32,940 nucleotides of DNA, taken from NCBI GenBank assembly GCA_004282995.1, contig SHLU01000001.1:1-32940 (forward strand), in the 5' to 3' direction. Below the pieces are notes generated by a model, which was not told where the DNA came from, ran no database searches, and saw only the letters and a list, made by a program, of their open reading frames with translations. Positions 16,446 through 23,689 of this stretch are shown in pieces. Origin of the DNA: Sphingomonadaceae bacterium. GTDB taxonomy: Bacteria; Pseudomonadota; Alphaproteobacteria; Sphingomonadales; Sphingomonadaceae. Each line of letters starts with the position of its first letter. The first letter of the stretch is position 1. Made by a program: the position numbers and the translations under genes.

Positions 16446-17867
16446 ATGGCAGATTCGTTCGAAGAGAAACTGACAGCCGTCCTCGCGCACGCGATTGCCG
16501 GGTTCGAGACCCTTGTCAGTTGTGACCGCCTGAGTGGAGGTGCGAGCCAGGAGACTTACCGGATCGAGATCGCCAGTCGCGGCAGCACGCGCTTGCTGGC
16601 CATGCGGCGGGCAACAGGCGGTGAAGACGATGCCGGGTTTTCCGGCGCTCCGGGCCTCGCGGTCGAGGCAAAGCTGTTCGACATCGCCCGGAAGGCAGGC
16701 GTACCCGAACCAGAAATCTACTATACGTTCAAATCCAGCGACGGCCTTGGCGCCGGTTTCATCATGGAGTGGCTCGCAGGCGAAACGTTGGGGGCGCGGA
16801 TCAACAAGATACCCGAACTCGATCAGATTCGCCCGAAACTCGCTCATGAGTGCGGACAGATCCTGGCGCGTATCCACGACATCGATCTCGACGATTCCGG
16901 ATTGCGCGATGCCCTGACCGCAACAGCGACCGGCAATCTGGTCCGGAAAATGTGGGACGAGTACCAGACGTTCGATACGCCGCAGCCGATGATCGATTTC
17001 ACCGCGCGATGGTTGCTGGGCAATCTGCCTGACCAGTGCGAGCACCGCCTGACCCACGGCGATTTCCGCAATGGCAATCTCATGGTCACGCCGGAGGGCA
17101 TCATTGCCGTGCTCGATTGGGAACTTGCCTATATCGGCGATCCGGTTCGCGATCTCGGGTGGATCTGCACCAATTCCTGGCGCTTTGGTCGCCACGAATT
17201 GCCGGTTGGCGGGTTCGGCACACGCGAAGACCTGCTCGCGGGATACGAAACGCAATGCGGGCGCAAGATCGATCCCGACCACCTGCGTTTTTGGGAGGTG
17301 TTCGGCTCTTTCTGGTGGGCCATTGGTTGCCTGAAGATGCAGCAATCGTGGCGCGACTTGCCAGAGCGGAGCGTGGAGCGACCCGGCATCGCCAGGCGGT
17401 CATCCGAATGCCAGACTGATTGCGCCAATCTGATCATACCCGGACCTGTCAACTTGCTCGAGCCGGGTGTTGCGACGACCACTGTGGACATGCCGAGCAG
17501 TACGGAGTTGCTCTCAAGCGTCCGCGATTTCCTGCGCAATGATGTGCGGGGCGCGGTCGACGCGCGCAACGGGTTCATGGCGCTGGTGGCATCGAACTCG
17601 CTCGACATCGTGATCCGCGAACTCAAGCTGGGCAGCGCCGCGCGTGAGGCCGAACAGACGAGATTGTCGGACCTTCTCGATACATCCGGAGAGCTGGAAG
17701 ACCTACGCTGGAAGCTGGTCATGGCGCTGCGCAGCGGCGAACTGGCACTCGACCATCCTGGTCTGCCCAACCATCTCAGGAACACGGTCGTCAACCAGCT
17801 TGCGATCGATCAGCCGAAATATTCGGGCCTTGCCGTTGCGCTCGGCCAAGGAGGGAATTGCAGATGA
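16446..17867 (+). CDS. APH-family phosphotransferase joined to a DUF6285-like domain
   Basis: A 473-residue protein. Residues 1-310 form an aminoglycoside-phosphotransferase/choline-kinase fold, with LSGGASQETYRI as the nucleotide loop, the catalytic THGDFRNGNLMV (His204, Asp206, Asn211) and the metal-binding LDWELAYIGDP with Asp224. Residues from about 352 to the end (SSTELLSSVRDFLRND, then ARNGFMALVASNSLDIV) look like DUF6285, which I recall as a neighbour or partner of such kinases. The HGDFR/LDWE pattern is that of the kinase half of human ACAD10/ACAD11. The downstream acyl-CoA dehydrogenase is coupled by ATGA, so the likely substrate is a hydroxyacyl-CoA rather than an antibiotic. The reading frame is open back into the tRNA; ATG 16446 is chosen, with AAGGAGG unusually far (about 17 bases) upstream. 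Confidence 0.85.
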   Translation: MADSFEEKLTAVLAHAIAGFETLVSCDRLSGGASQETYRIEIASRGSTRLLAMRRATGGEDDAGFSGAPGLAVEAKLFDIARKAGVPEPEIYYTFKSSDGLGAGFIMEWLAGETLGARINKIPELDQIRPKLAHECGQILARIHDIDLDDSGLRDALTATATGNLVRKMWDEYQTFDTPQPMIDFTARWLLGNLPDQCEHRLTHGDFRNGNLMVTPEGIIAVLDWELAYIGDPVRDLGWICTNSWRFGRHELPVGGFGTREDLLAGYETQCGRKIDPDHLRFWEVFGSFWWAIGCLKMQQSWRDLPERSVERPGIARRSSECQTDCANLIIPGPVNLLEPGVATTTVDMPSSTELLSSVRDFLRNDVRGAVDARNGFMALVASNSLDIVIRELKLGSAAREAEQTRLSDLLDTSGELEDLRWKLVMALRSGELALDHPGLPNHLRNTVVNQLAIDQPKYSGLAVALGQGGNCR

Positions 17868-19135
17868 TGAACTTCGACATTCCAGCGAGCACGCAAGCCT
17901 ATCTCGACCGGCTGGATGCGTTCATCGAAGCAGAAATCATGCCGCTGCAAATGCATGACGACAACAATCGCTTCTTCGACCATCGCCGCGAGGATGCCCG
18001 CACCGACTGGGACAACGGCGGTCAGCCCACGGAAGACTGGGAAGCACTGATGTCCAGGGCCAAGCGCATAGCCGACAAGGCTGGATTCTATCGTTTCGCC
18101 TTGCCCGAGAAATGGGGCGGACAAGGCGGCAGCAATCTCGACATGGCGATCATCCGCGAACATCTCGCGGCAAAGGGGGTGGGTCTGTTCAACGATCTCC
18201 AGACCGAACACTCGGTCGTCGGCAATTTGGTCGGGCCACTACTCATGGACGCCTATGGTTCCGATGCGCAAAAGGAAGAGTGGCTCGAACCGATGCTCAA
18301 GGGCGAAGGCGGCTTTACCTTCGGCATCACTGAGGCTGCGCATGGGTCCGACGCGACGCATATGGAAACCACTGCGGTACGCGACGGGGACGAGTGGATC
18401 ATCAACGGCGAGAAATCCTGGAACACCGGCATCCACAAGGCATCACATGCGATGATCATGGCCCGGACCAGCGGAACGGCTGGCGACGGGGTAGGCATCA
18501 CGGCATTTCTGGTCCCGACAGACGCGCCCGGCTTCACGCTGGAGGAACTCCTCTGGACTTTCAACATGCCGACCGATCATGGCAGCATCTCGCTCAAGGA
18601 GGTGCGCGTTCCCGACAGCGCCATATTTGGTGAAGAAGGACGCGGCCTCGCGATCGTGCAGCATTTCTTCAATGAAAACCGCATCAGGCAGGCGGCATCA
18701 TCGCTCGGAGCGGCACAATTCTGCATCGATGAATCTGTCAAATATGCGCGCGAACGCAAACCCTTCGGCAAGCCGCTCGCGACCAATCAGGGCATCCAGT
18801 TCCCGCTGGTGGAGTTGCAGACACAGTGCGAGATGCTGCGAGCGCTGATCCACAAGACCGCGTGGCAGATGGACACCTACGGCGCATTCTCGGTGTCGGA
18901 CAAGGTATCCATGTGCAATTACTGGTCCAACCGGCTGTGCTGCGAAGCGGCCGACCGGGCGATGCAAGTGCATGGCGGCCTTGGCTATTCTCGCCACAAG
19001 CCGTTCGAACATATCTATCGCCACCACCGCCGCTATCGCATCACCGAAGGCGCGGAGGAAATCCAGATGCGCCGCGTGGCTGGCTATATGTTCGGGTTCA
19101 TGGACCAGCGCGCTCCCAAGGGCGTACGCGAATAG
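17864..19135 (+). CDS. Acyl-CoA dehydrogenase, ACAD11-like, partner of the kinase
   Basis: FAD-dependent acyl-CoA dehydrogenase of 423 residues with the normal three-domain layout: helical N-domain (about 1-150), beta middle domain with FGITEAAHGSDATHMETTA (FAD/substrate region), and helical C-domain with ARERKPFGKPLATNQGIQF and QVHGGLGYSRHKPFEHIYR. A glutamate sits at the MCAD-type catalytic base position, Glu395 in ITEGAEEIQ. The start ATG lies inside the stop region of the kinase gene (ATGA), preceded by AAGGAGGG, so translation is coupled and a 1:1 partnership is likely. In ACAD10/11 these two activities are fused. I infer a shared role in removing a hydroxyl from hydroxyacyl-CoA by phosphorylation and elimination. 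Confidence 0.9.
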   Translation: MMNFDIPASTQAYLDRLDAFIEAEIMPLQMHDDNNRFFDHRREDARTDWDNGGQPTEDWEALMSRAKRIADKAGFYRFALPEKWGGQGGSNLDMAIIREHLAAKGVGLFNDLQTEHSVVGNLVGPLLMDAYGSDAQKEEWLEPMLKGEGGFTFGITEAAHGSDATHMETTAVRDGDEWIINGEKSWNTGIHKASHAMIMARTSGTAGDGVGITAFLVPTDAPGFTLEELLWTFNMPTDHGSISLKEVRVPDSAIFGEEGRGLAIVQHFFNENRIRQAASSLGAAQFCIDESVKYARERKPFGKPLATNQGIQFPLVELQTQCEMLRALIHKTAWQMDTYGAFSVSDKVSMCNYWSNRLCCEAADRAMQVHGGLGYSRHKPFEHIYRHHRRYRITEGAEEIQMRRVAGYMFGFMDQRAPKGVRE

Positions 19136-19144
19136 GTCGCCGGC

Positions 19145-20788
19145 CTAGGCTTGCGCGCGCAATGTGCCGCGACCGATGACCTGGGCCTGGATCTCTCCGG
19201 CTCCCTCGAAGATGTTAAGAATACGGGCATCGCATAGCACCCGGCTGACCGGATATTCGAGCGCGTAGCCATTGCCGCCATGGATTTGCAGCGCATTGTC
19301 GGCATTGGTCCAGGCGACGCGGGCGGCAAGCAGTTTGGCCATCCCGGCCTCGATATCGCAGCGTTCGCCCTTGTCTTTGTGGCGGGCCGCCGAATAGGTC
19401 AGCTCGCGTGCCATCACCAGTTCGGTCACCATCAGCGCCAGCTTGTCCGCCACTCGCGGGAAGGCGATCAACGGCTTGCCGAATTGCCTGCGTTCGAGCG
19501 CATAGGACAGGCCAAGATCGAAGGCATTCCAACCCACCCCCACTGCGCGCGCGGCGGTCTGGATGCGCGCGCTCTCAAATGTACGCATGAGCTGTTTGAA
19601 GCCTTGCCCCTCGATCCCGCCGAGCAGGCCATCGGCGGCCACCGGAAAACCATCGAAGCCGAGCGCATATTCCTTCATCCCGCGATAGCCGAGCACCTCG
19701 ATCTCGCTGCCCTCGATACCGGGATCGGGAAACGGCGCGGCGTCTGTCCCGCGCGTTTTTTCGGCCAGCAGCATCGAAAGACCGCCATATCCGGGCGTGC
19801 CGGTGTCGGTGCGGCACAGCACCGTCATTAGATCGGCCCGGGCGGCATGGGTGATCCAGGTCTTGGCACCGCGGATCTGCCAACTGCCATCCTCTTGCCG
19901 TGCGGCGCGGGTAGAAACCGAGGCCAGGTCGGAGCCGGTATCGGGCTCGGTGAAAACCGCTGTCGGAAGCACCGAGCCATCGGCCAGACGCGGCAACCAC
20001 TTCGCCTTTTGCTCTGGCGTGCCATTTTCCCCGATTAGTTCGGCGGCGATCTCGGATCTCGTGCCGAGGGATCCGGCGCAGATCCAGCCGCGGGAAAGCT
20101 CCTCGGACACCAGGCACATCGCGGTCTTGCCCAGCCCCAATCCGCCGAATTCCTCGCCAATGCACACGCCGAAGACGCCCAGATTGGCCATCTCGCGTAC
20201 GGTCTCGATGGGGATCAGCTTATCCTCCAGATGCCAGCGATGAGCATGGGGTGCGATCCGGTCGGCAGTAAATGCGCGGAACTGCGCACGGATCATGTCG
20301 AGGGTTTCCTCGTCGAAGGCCTCGTCCGGCACAGCCCCTTCGCCAAGCGCCCGCGCCAGGGCGACGCGGGTCTCGGCAGTATTCCCATGGTCAAGGAAGA
20401 GGCGCACCTCGCTATCCTCAGCCAGGGACGCAGCTGCCTCGCTAATGCCAAGATCACCGGGACGCAGCATCTCATTCTGGCTCATCGGCAGGGCGCTGAT
20501 TAGCTGGTGCAGGTACTCGCCAAAGCCGATCTGCAGGACCAGCGCCTCAACCTCGCCGAACCGACCGCCGGCGGAACCACGCGCAGCCCAGTCGGCTGTG
20601 GCTTCGAGCGCGGCGACGAGTGTACCGATCCATCCGAAGCCGTGGACCTGGCGCTGTTCGCGCTCGACCAGCGCGGGGACGGGCTTACCCTCCGGCGCAA
20701 CATCGCGGGCGACGGCGTCGCGGGCGGCATCGCGATAGGCGCTGGCCGCCCGGCAAGCCGCTCTGGCTCGCTCGATCCACTCGCTCAT
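19145..20788 (-). CDS. (2S)-methylsuccinyl-CoA dehydrogenase-like acyl-CoA dehydrogenase
   Basis: A 547-residue enzyme, about 150 residues longer than ordinary acyl-CoA dehydrogenases. Residues 1-165 are an N-terminal helical extension (REQRQVHGFGWIGTLVAALE, QIGFGEYLHQLISALPMSQN), a feature I associate with Mcd of the ethylmalonyl-CoA pathway. The ACAD core follows: VFTEPDTGSDLASVSTRAAR, the ERRQFGKPL stretch, IHGGNGYALEYPVSRVLCDA and the base Glu528 in NIFEGAGEIQ. Mcd oxidises methylsuccinyl-CoA to mesaconyl-CoA during acetate assimilation without the glyoxylate shunt. No other pathway gene (ccr, ecm, mch) is in the window, so a general ACAD is possible. A GAGGAG ribosome site precedes the ATG. 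Confidence 0.75.
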   Translation of the reverse strand: MSEWIERARAACRAASAYRDAARDAVARDVAPEGKPVPALVEREQRQVHGFGWIGTLVAALEATADWAARGSAGGRFGEVEALVLQIGFGEYLHQLISALPMSQNEMLRPGDLGISEAAASLAEDSEVRLFLDHGNTAETRVALARALGEGAVPDEAFDEETLDMIRAQFRAFTADRIAPHAHRWHLEDKLIPIETVREMANLGVFGVCIGEEFGGLGLGKTAMCLVSEELSRGWICAGSLGTRSEIAAELIGENGTPEQKAKWLPRLADGSVLPTAVFTEPDTGSDLASVSTRAARQEDGSWQIRGAKTWITHAARADLMTVLCRTDTGTPGYGGLSMLLAEKTRGTDAAPFPDPGIEGSEIEVLGYRGMKEYALGFDGFPVAADGLLGGIEGQGFKQLMRTFESARIQTAARAVGVGWNAFDLGLSYALERRQFGKPLIAFPRVADKLALMVTELVMARELTYSAARHKDKGERCDIEAGMAKLLAARVAWTNADNALQIHGGNGYALEYPVSRVLCDARILNIFEGAGEIQAQVIGRGTLRAQA

Positions 20789-20937
20789 TGCTGCTACTCC
20801 TCACCGCCCGCGCCAGCTTGGGCCTAGCGTGATCTGGTAACCGCTGTGCATGGCGGGTCAACCACGGCTTCGGTCGGTATGGCGCGGTGAACCCCGGTCA
20901 TGTAGCACTGGCCATCTAATGCGAGGGGGATGACCAC

Positions 20938-21816
20938 ATGAATGGCAAGTCGATCAAGAGCCTGGTGACAGTATTCATCGCCGCCGCAGCCGGGCTTGTA
21001 TTCGGCTGGCTGGCGGGAACCGACAGCCTGCGGGTGGCAGGGATGACCGTGTTCTTCCTCTGCACGCTCGTCGCGCTGGCGGTCAATTGGCTCGCCTTCA
21101 TTCCTGCTGCCGCCGCGCAGACGGAGAAATACTACGACCTGACCGGATCGATCACCTATGTCGCCATGATCATCACCGCGCTCGTGCTGGCGTCACCACA
21201 CGATATTCGTGCGCTGGTGGTCGCAGGCATGGTGCTTGTATGGACCGGGCGGCTCGGCATCTTCCTGTTCCGGCGGATCAGCGATGCGGGTGGAGATTCG
21301 CGCTTCGACAAGATCAAGACCCACCCATCCCGCTTCCTCGTCGCCTGGACGCTGCAGGCGCTGTGGGGCATGTTCACCGCCGCTGCCGCCATTGCCATCA
21401 TTACCACCAAGGATCCGGAACCGATCGGCGCATTCTTCTGGATAGGCGCCAGCCTGTGGCTGATCGGCTTTGTCATCGAGATCATCGCTGACGGACAGAA
21501 ATCCGCTTTCCGCAAAGACAAGGCCAACGACGGCGAGTTCATTTCCAGCGGGTTGTGGGCATGGTCGCAGCATCCCAATTACTTTGGCGAGATCCTGCTG
21601 TGGACTGGCATCGCGGTAATGGCGCTGCCGCTACTTTCAGGGTGGTCGTGGCTGGTGCTGGTCTCGCCCGTCTTCGTCTATGTTCTGCTGACCGGGGTCA
21701 GCGGCATTCCGATGCTAGACGCGAAAGCGGAGAAGCGCTGGGGGATGCGCGAGGATTTCCGCCGCTATCGCGCGCAGACCCCCAAGCTGATCCTGATGCC
21801 GCCGAAAGCTCAGTAA
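20938..21816 (+). CDS. DUF1295 membrane protein (steroid 5-alpha-reductase-like)
   Basis: A 292-residue integral membrane protein with about seven hydrophobic segments (near 6-26, 31-56, 68-84, 89-109, 137-157, 166-184 and 215-250). The C-terminal signature FISSGLWAWSQHPNYFGEILLW, then LLTGVSGIPMLDAKAEKRWG, is the DUF1295/isoprenylcysteine-methyltransferase-like NADP region. Homologues in eukaryotes are steroid reductases; bacterial substrates are unknown, and a polyprenoid, sterol-like or fatty substrate is a guess. The start follows a GAGGGGG ribosome site. It overlaps tail-to-tail with the hot-dog gene by 7 bases. Confidence 0.88.
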   Translation: MNGKSIKSLVTVFIAAAAGLVFGWLAGTDSLRVAGMTVFFLCTLVALAVNWLAFIPAAAAQTEKYYDLTGSITYVAMIITALVLASPHDIRALVVAGMVLVWTGRLGIFLFRRISDAGGDSRFDKIKTHPSRFLVAWTLQALWGMFTAAAAIAIITTKDPEPIGAFFWIGASLWLIGFVIEIIADGQKSAFRKDKANDGEFISSGLWAWSQHPNYFGEILLWTGIAVMALPLLSGWSWLVLVSPVFVYVLLTGVSGIPMLDAKAEKRWGMREDFRRYRAQTPKLILMPPKAQ

Positions 21817-22637
21817 TCGAACCGGGCGGTGGTGCACAGCCGCCCGCCCTGGCGGACCTCGGCCTCGATCGAAGTGACGGCGTCGGTCCCTTCGCGCAGG
21901 CTGACGGTAATCGGCACACCTAGCTCCACATAATGGCTGAAGCGCATTTCGCCCCTCTTGGGCAATCGCTTGTCGCCGCCTCGCAGAAGCGTGTCGAACT
22001 GACGTACGACTTCAGCGAGGTGGGTCGCGTTTACATGGTCGCCCGAGCCGCTGAGATAGGGATTGGCAGGTGCGAGGCCGTTCTCCGGTGTGATCAGACC
22101 ACTCGTGGCGCGCGCGTCCGGTCCCTCGAATTCGGCCAGCAGGCTTCCCTGTTCGCTCGCTGCACCGACACTTTCCGCTGAAGCAAAGCCAAAGGGACTC
22201 GTCGAACGCTCTCCGGCCAGGCGCTCTTTTTCTTCCGCCCGCCAGCCTTCGAAATCGCGGTTGCGGAAGACCACGCCGGTCCCGCTCATCCGAGCCACCA
22301 ATGCACCGGCATCGTCGAAGAAGGTCAGACGATATGTCTGCTTGCCCTCGCGTTCAAAGATGTCCTCGACACCATGGGTCGCATGGCCGCAGCCCGGCTT
22401 GCCCGTTTCCCATTCCAGGAAAGTCAGCGCGGTCCACTGGCCCGGCTCCCAATTGCCGCGTGCCTGCCCCGCCTGGTAGCTGGCCCAGAAATTGATCGTC
22501 TGGATGACGGCCGGATCATGCGGATCGAGCGTGAGCCAAGGCCACTGGTCGCTGTCGCGCGAGCAGGTGAAGCTCACCGCTCCGTCTGCCAACACCTCTT
22601 CCGCCTGCGCCCATGGCGCCATCGTCACCTGTGCCAT
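21810..22637 (-). CDS. Hot-dog-like protein of unknown function, probably acting on acyl thioesters
   Basis: A 275-residue soluble protein without signal or membrane segment. I cannot name a characterised family. The C-terminal part (about 195-275) reads like a hot-dog thioesterase/dehydratase domain: SGSGDHVNATHLAEVVRQF resembles the catalytic helix approach of such enzymes, followed by the strands YVELGVPITVSLREG, VTSIEAEVRQGG and CTTARFDY. The N-terminal part may be a second, degenerate hot-dog repeat (LTFFDDAGALVARMSGTGVVF). It starts 3 bases after the stop of the SDR gene and is surely cotranscribed with it. The context points to acyl-CoA metabolism. Confidence 0.75.
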   Translation of the reverse strand: MAQVTMAPWAQAEEVLADGAVSFTCSRDSDQWPWLTLDPHDPAVIQTINFWASYQAGQARGNWEPGQWTALTFLEWETGKPGCGHATHGVEDIFEREGKQTYRLTFFDDAGALVARMSGTGVVFRNRDFEGWRAEEKERLAGERSTSPFGFASAESVGAASEQGSLLAEFEGPDARATSGLITPENGLAPANPYLSGSGDHVNATHLAEVVRQFDTLLRGGDKRLPKRGEMRFSHYVELGVPITVSLREGTDAVTSIEAEVRQGGRLCTTARFDY

Positions 22638-22640
22638 GGT

Positions 22641-23537
22641 TCAGGTCGTCCTTTGTGCCTTGTCCTTGGCATTGGTGCCCTTGATCGATTCGCGCATTCG
22701 CTGCCAGTCCTCATCTCCCATCGGGGCAAGCGCCTGGTAGAAATTGCCCGAGTTGGCCTGATAGCCCGCGCCATCGATGGCTATGGTCTGTCCGTTTACC
22801 CATTCCGCGCCCGGCCCCATCAGGAACACCGCCAGATTTGCAAGTTCATGCATTTCGCCATGGCGCCCCATCGGGTTCATACGGTCGACCGAATTGCCGC
22901 CGCGCCCTTCGGGACTGAGCCGTGCGCTCATCCCCTCGGTCGGGAAAAGACCCGGCGCGATGGCGTTGAAGCGGAGGCCATAGCGCCCCCATTCAACGGC
23001 CAGGCTCTGCGTCATGATGTTGATGCCGGCCTTGCTCATGGCAGACGGCACCACGAACGGCCCGCCATTCCACACCCAGGTTGTAAGAATCGACAGGACA
23101 TTGCCGCGCAACCCCTGCTCTATCCAGCGCGTACCGCAAGCATGGGTCATGTAGAAAGTACCGCGAAAGACGGTATCGGCGATGGCGTTGAAGCCGTTGA
23201 CCGAAAGGTCTTCGGTGCGACTGACGAAATTGCCCGCGGCATTGTTGACCAGACCGGTTAGCGGACCATCCTGCCAGATATCTGAGATCATCTCGTCGAT
23301 CGATTCATGGCTGCGAATATCGCAAGCGTGGATCGAAACACTGCCGCCGTGGCGCCCCATCAACTCATCCGCGGTTTCCTGCAGCTTGCCTTCGCGCCGA
23401 CCGCATATGTGTACGCTGGCACCGAGCTTGAGGAAGGCTTCGGCCATAACCTTGCCGAGTCCTGTGCCACCGCCGGTCACGAGGATTCGCTCCCCTTCCA
23501 TGAACCCCTCGCGATACATCAGCTTCGCAATATCCAT
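22641..23537 (-). CDS. 2,4-dienoyl-CoA reductase-like SDR without the usual catalytic tyrosine
   Basis: A 298-residue short-chain dehydrogenase with the cofactor motif TGGGTGLG at 21-28, RR at 47-48 (suggesting NADP preference), NNAAG at 98-102 and the long C-terminal part seen in DECR enzymes (RLSPEGRGG, ANLAVFLMGPGAEWVNGQT). In the SDR YxxxK motif only Lys169 is left: the sequence is SAMSK with Ser165. DECR-type enzymes instead use a Tyr about 15 residues before the Lys, but here that segment is LTTWVWNGGP, with Trp154 and no Tyr. The protein may be catalytically altered. The start at 23537 has GAGGGGA upstream; ATG at residue 13 is possible. The hot-dog gene follows directly. Confidence 0.85.
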   Translation of the reverse strand: MDIAKLMYREGFMEGERILVTGGGTGLGKVMAEAFLKLGASVHICGRREGKLQETADELMGRHGGSVSIHACDIRSHESIDEMISDIWQDGPLTGLVNNAAGNFVSRTEDLSVNGFNAIADTVFRGTFYMTHACGTRWIEQGLRGNVLSILTTWVWNGGPFVVPSAMSKAGINIMTQSLAVEWGRYGLRFNAIAPGLFPTEGMSARLSPEGRGGNSVDRMNPMGRHGEMHELANLAVFLMGPGAEWVNGQTIAIDGAGYQANSGNFYQALAPMGDEDWQRMRESIKGTNAKDKAQRTT

Positions 23538-23589
23538 GCAACATCCCCTCAATACCGGGTTCGATTATTGCCCTCGAGATAGCGTGTCT

Positions 23590-23602
23590 GCCAAGGCTTG
23601 GC
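23590..23602. promoter_or_regulatory. Palindrome between the SDR and putA genes
   Basis: GCCAAG-G-CTTGGC is a perfect 6-1-6 inverted repeat in the 152-base divergent intergenic region. It lies about 53 bases upstream of the SDR start and 88 bases upstream of putA. It may be an operator; it is not an Lrp/PutR-like AT-rich site, and no regulator gene is adjacent. Confidence 0.35.
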
Positions 23603-23689
23603 GACTTCTCTTGATTGATGGTCGCAACGGGTCCAACGCGAGCCCCATCTACACCGATTCACTCCCCCGGAAGAATAACGACCAACCCT

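Noticed and set aside
16089..17345. A 418-codon minus-strand frame across the tRNA-Leu and the kinase
   Set aside because: It would pass through the tRNA gene and lies antisense to conserved kinase motifs.
20848..20898. Imperfect direct repeat (ATGGCGGGTCAACC / ATGGCGCGGTGAACC)
   Set aside because: Two short copies with mismatches in a GC-rich intergenic region; could be chance and suggests no specific function.
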